DNA of 6,866 bases, from NCBI GenBank assembly GCA_026193295.1, contig JAPHSB010000131.1, positions 1 through 6,866 on the forward strand, given 5' to 3'. The notes below the pieces were generated by a model, which ran no database searches, was not told where the DNA came from, and worked only from the letters and a program-made list of their open reading frames with translations. Shown here in pieces: positions 6,572-6,866 of the stretch. The DNA is from Lysobacterales bacterium. Lineage in GTDB: Bacteria; Pseudomonadota; Gammaproteobacteria; Xanthomonadales; SZUA-36. The position numbers were made by a program, and so were the translations under genes. Position 1 is the first letter of the stretch. Each line of letters begins with the position of its first letter.

Positions 6572-6866
6572 ATGACACGCAACGACCCAAGGGATGCCTC
6601 CTCCGGCCCGCTCATCACGATCGGTCCGCGGGTTCGCAAATCGCCTTATTTCGACGCCACGCTGCGCTGGGGCGCCAAGGCTTTTACGGTCTACAATCAC
6701 GTCTACATGCCCACGCATTACGGCGACCCGGTCGAGGAGTACTGGAGCCTGGTCAATGACGTTACCTTGTGGGACGTCTCCTGCCAGCGACAGATACGCA
6801 TCAGCGGACCGGACGCCAAACCGTTCGTGGAACTGCTGACGCCACGAGACCTGTCCGGCTGCCCGT
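6572..6866 (+). CDS. GcvT/DmdA-family tetrahydrofolate-dependent methyltransferase (partial, N-terminal part)
   Basis: The first 98 residues are visible; the frame is open to the right edge. GPRVRKSPYFDATLRWGAKA (18-37), FTVYNHVYMP (38-47), EEYWSL (55-60) and VTLWDVSCQRQIRISGPDA (64-82), then ELLTPRDLSGC (87-97), follow the N-terminal pattern of DMSP demethylase DmdA more closely than glycine-cleavage GcvT. Members transfer a methyl or aminomethyl group from the substrate to tetrahydrofolate in the cytoplasm. The conserved Asp of the WDVS motif (Asp68) corresponds to the D-S motif of GcvT. ATG 6572 has GGAG (6562-6565) 6 bases upstream. It starts 47 bases after the AraC-type gene with no terminator between them, so co-transcription is likely. 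TAGAAT at 6545-6550 could be a weak -10 of its own. DMSP is only one possible substrate; the gal context suggests a methylated sugar, which is inference. Confidence 0.82.
   Translation, partial: MTRNDPRDASSGPLITIGPRVRKSPYFDATLRWGAKAFTVYNHVYMPTHYGDPVEEYWSLVNDVTLWDVSCQRQIRISGPDAKPFVELLTPRDLSGCP

Noticed and set aside
1..6866. CRISPR arrays, tRNA or rRNA genes, insertion sequences, integrase or toxin-antitoxin genes
   Set aside because: I looked on both strands and saw no regular repeats, tRNA cloverleaf elements, transposase motifs or terminal inverted repeats. The coding layout is dense and explained by the listed genes.

Overview
The window looks like a chromosomal segment of a Gram-negative proteobacterium, most likely a free-living, possibly marine gammaproteobacterium. 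It has moderately high GC. It carries the start of a TonB-dependent outer-membrane receptor with the typical LEEVIVTA box, closely packed operons with coding-sequence overlaps, and the start of a gene resembling DMSP demethylase (DmdA). The lineage is inferred from gene content only.

Layout. (1) Positions 1-317, minus strand: 5' part of a TonB-dependent receptor gene running off the left edge. (2) 318-547: divergent intergenic region with a possible receptor promoter and two spaced inverted repeats. (3) 548-1279, plus: a compact peptidase-U32-like protein with a cysteine cluster. (4) 5536-1302, minus: a tight four-gene operon in the order galK, galT, galM, then a methylenetetrahydrofolate reductase (MTHFR)-like gene. 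The first two junctions overlap by 11 and 4 bases. The fourth gene can begin 5 bases after the galM stop. (5) 5537-5630: divergent control region. (6) 5631-6524, plus: AraC-family regulator. (7) 6572 to the right edge, plus: 5' part of a GcvT/DmdA-type tetrahydrofolate-dependent methyltransferase gene.

How the genes may work together. GalM, GalK and GalT are the mutarotase, kinase and uridylyltransferase of the Leloir pathway; galE is not in the window. The AraC-type protein is the obvious candidate regulator of the divergent gal operon. The unusual feature is one-carbon chemistry on both sides of the control region: an MTHFR-like gene built into the gal operon and a DmdA-like gene directly behind the regulator. 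A DmdA/LigM-type enzyme moves a methyl group from an O- or S-methylated substrate to tetrahydrofolate, and an MTHFR re-oxidises the methyl-tetrahydrofolate formed. My main hypothesis is therefore a folate-linked route for removing methyl groups from O-methylated galactose, as found in algal galactans, feeding free galactose to the Leloir enzymes. This is inference from gene order and family membership. The sequence does not prove the substrate.
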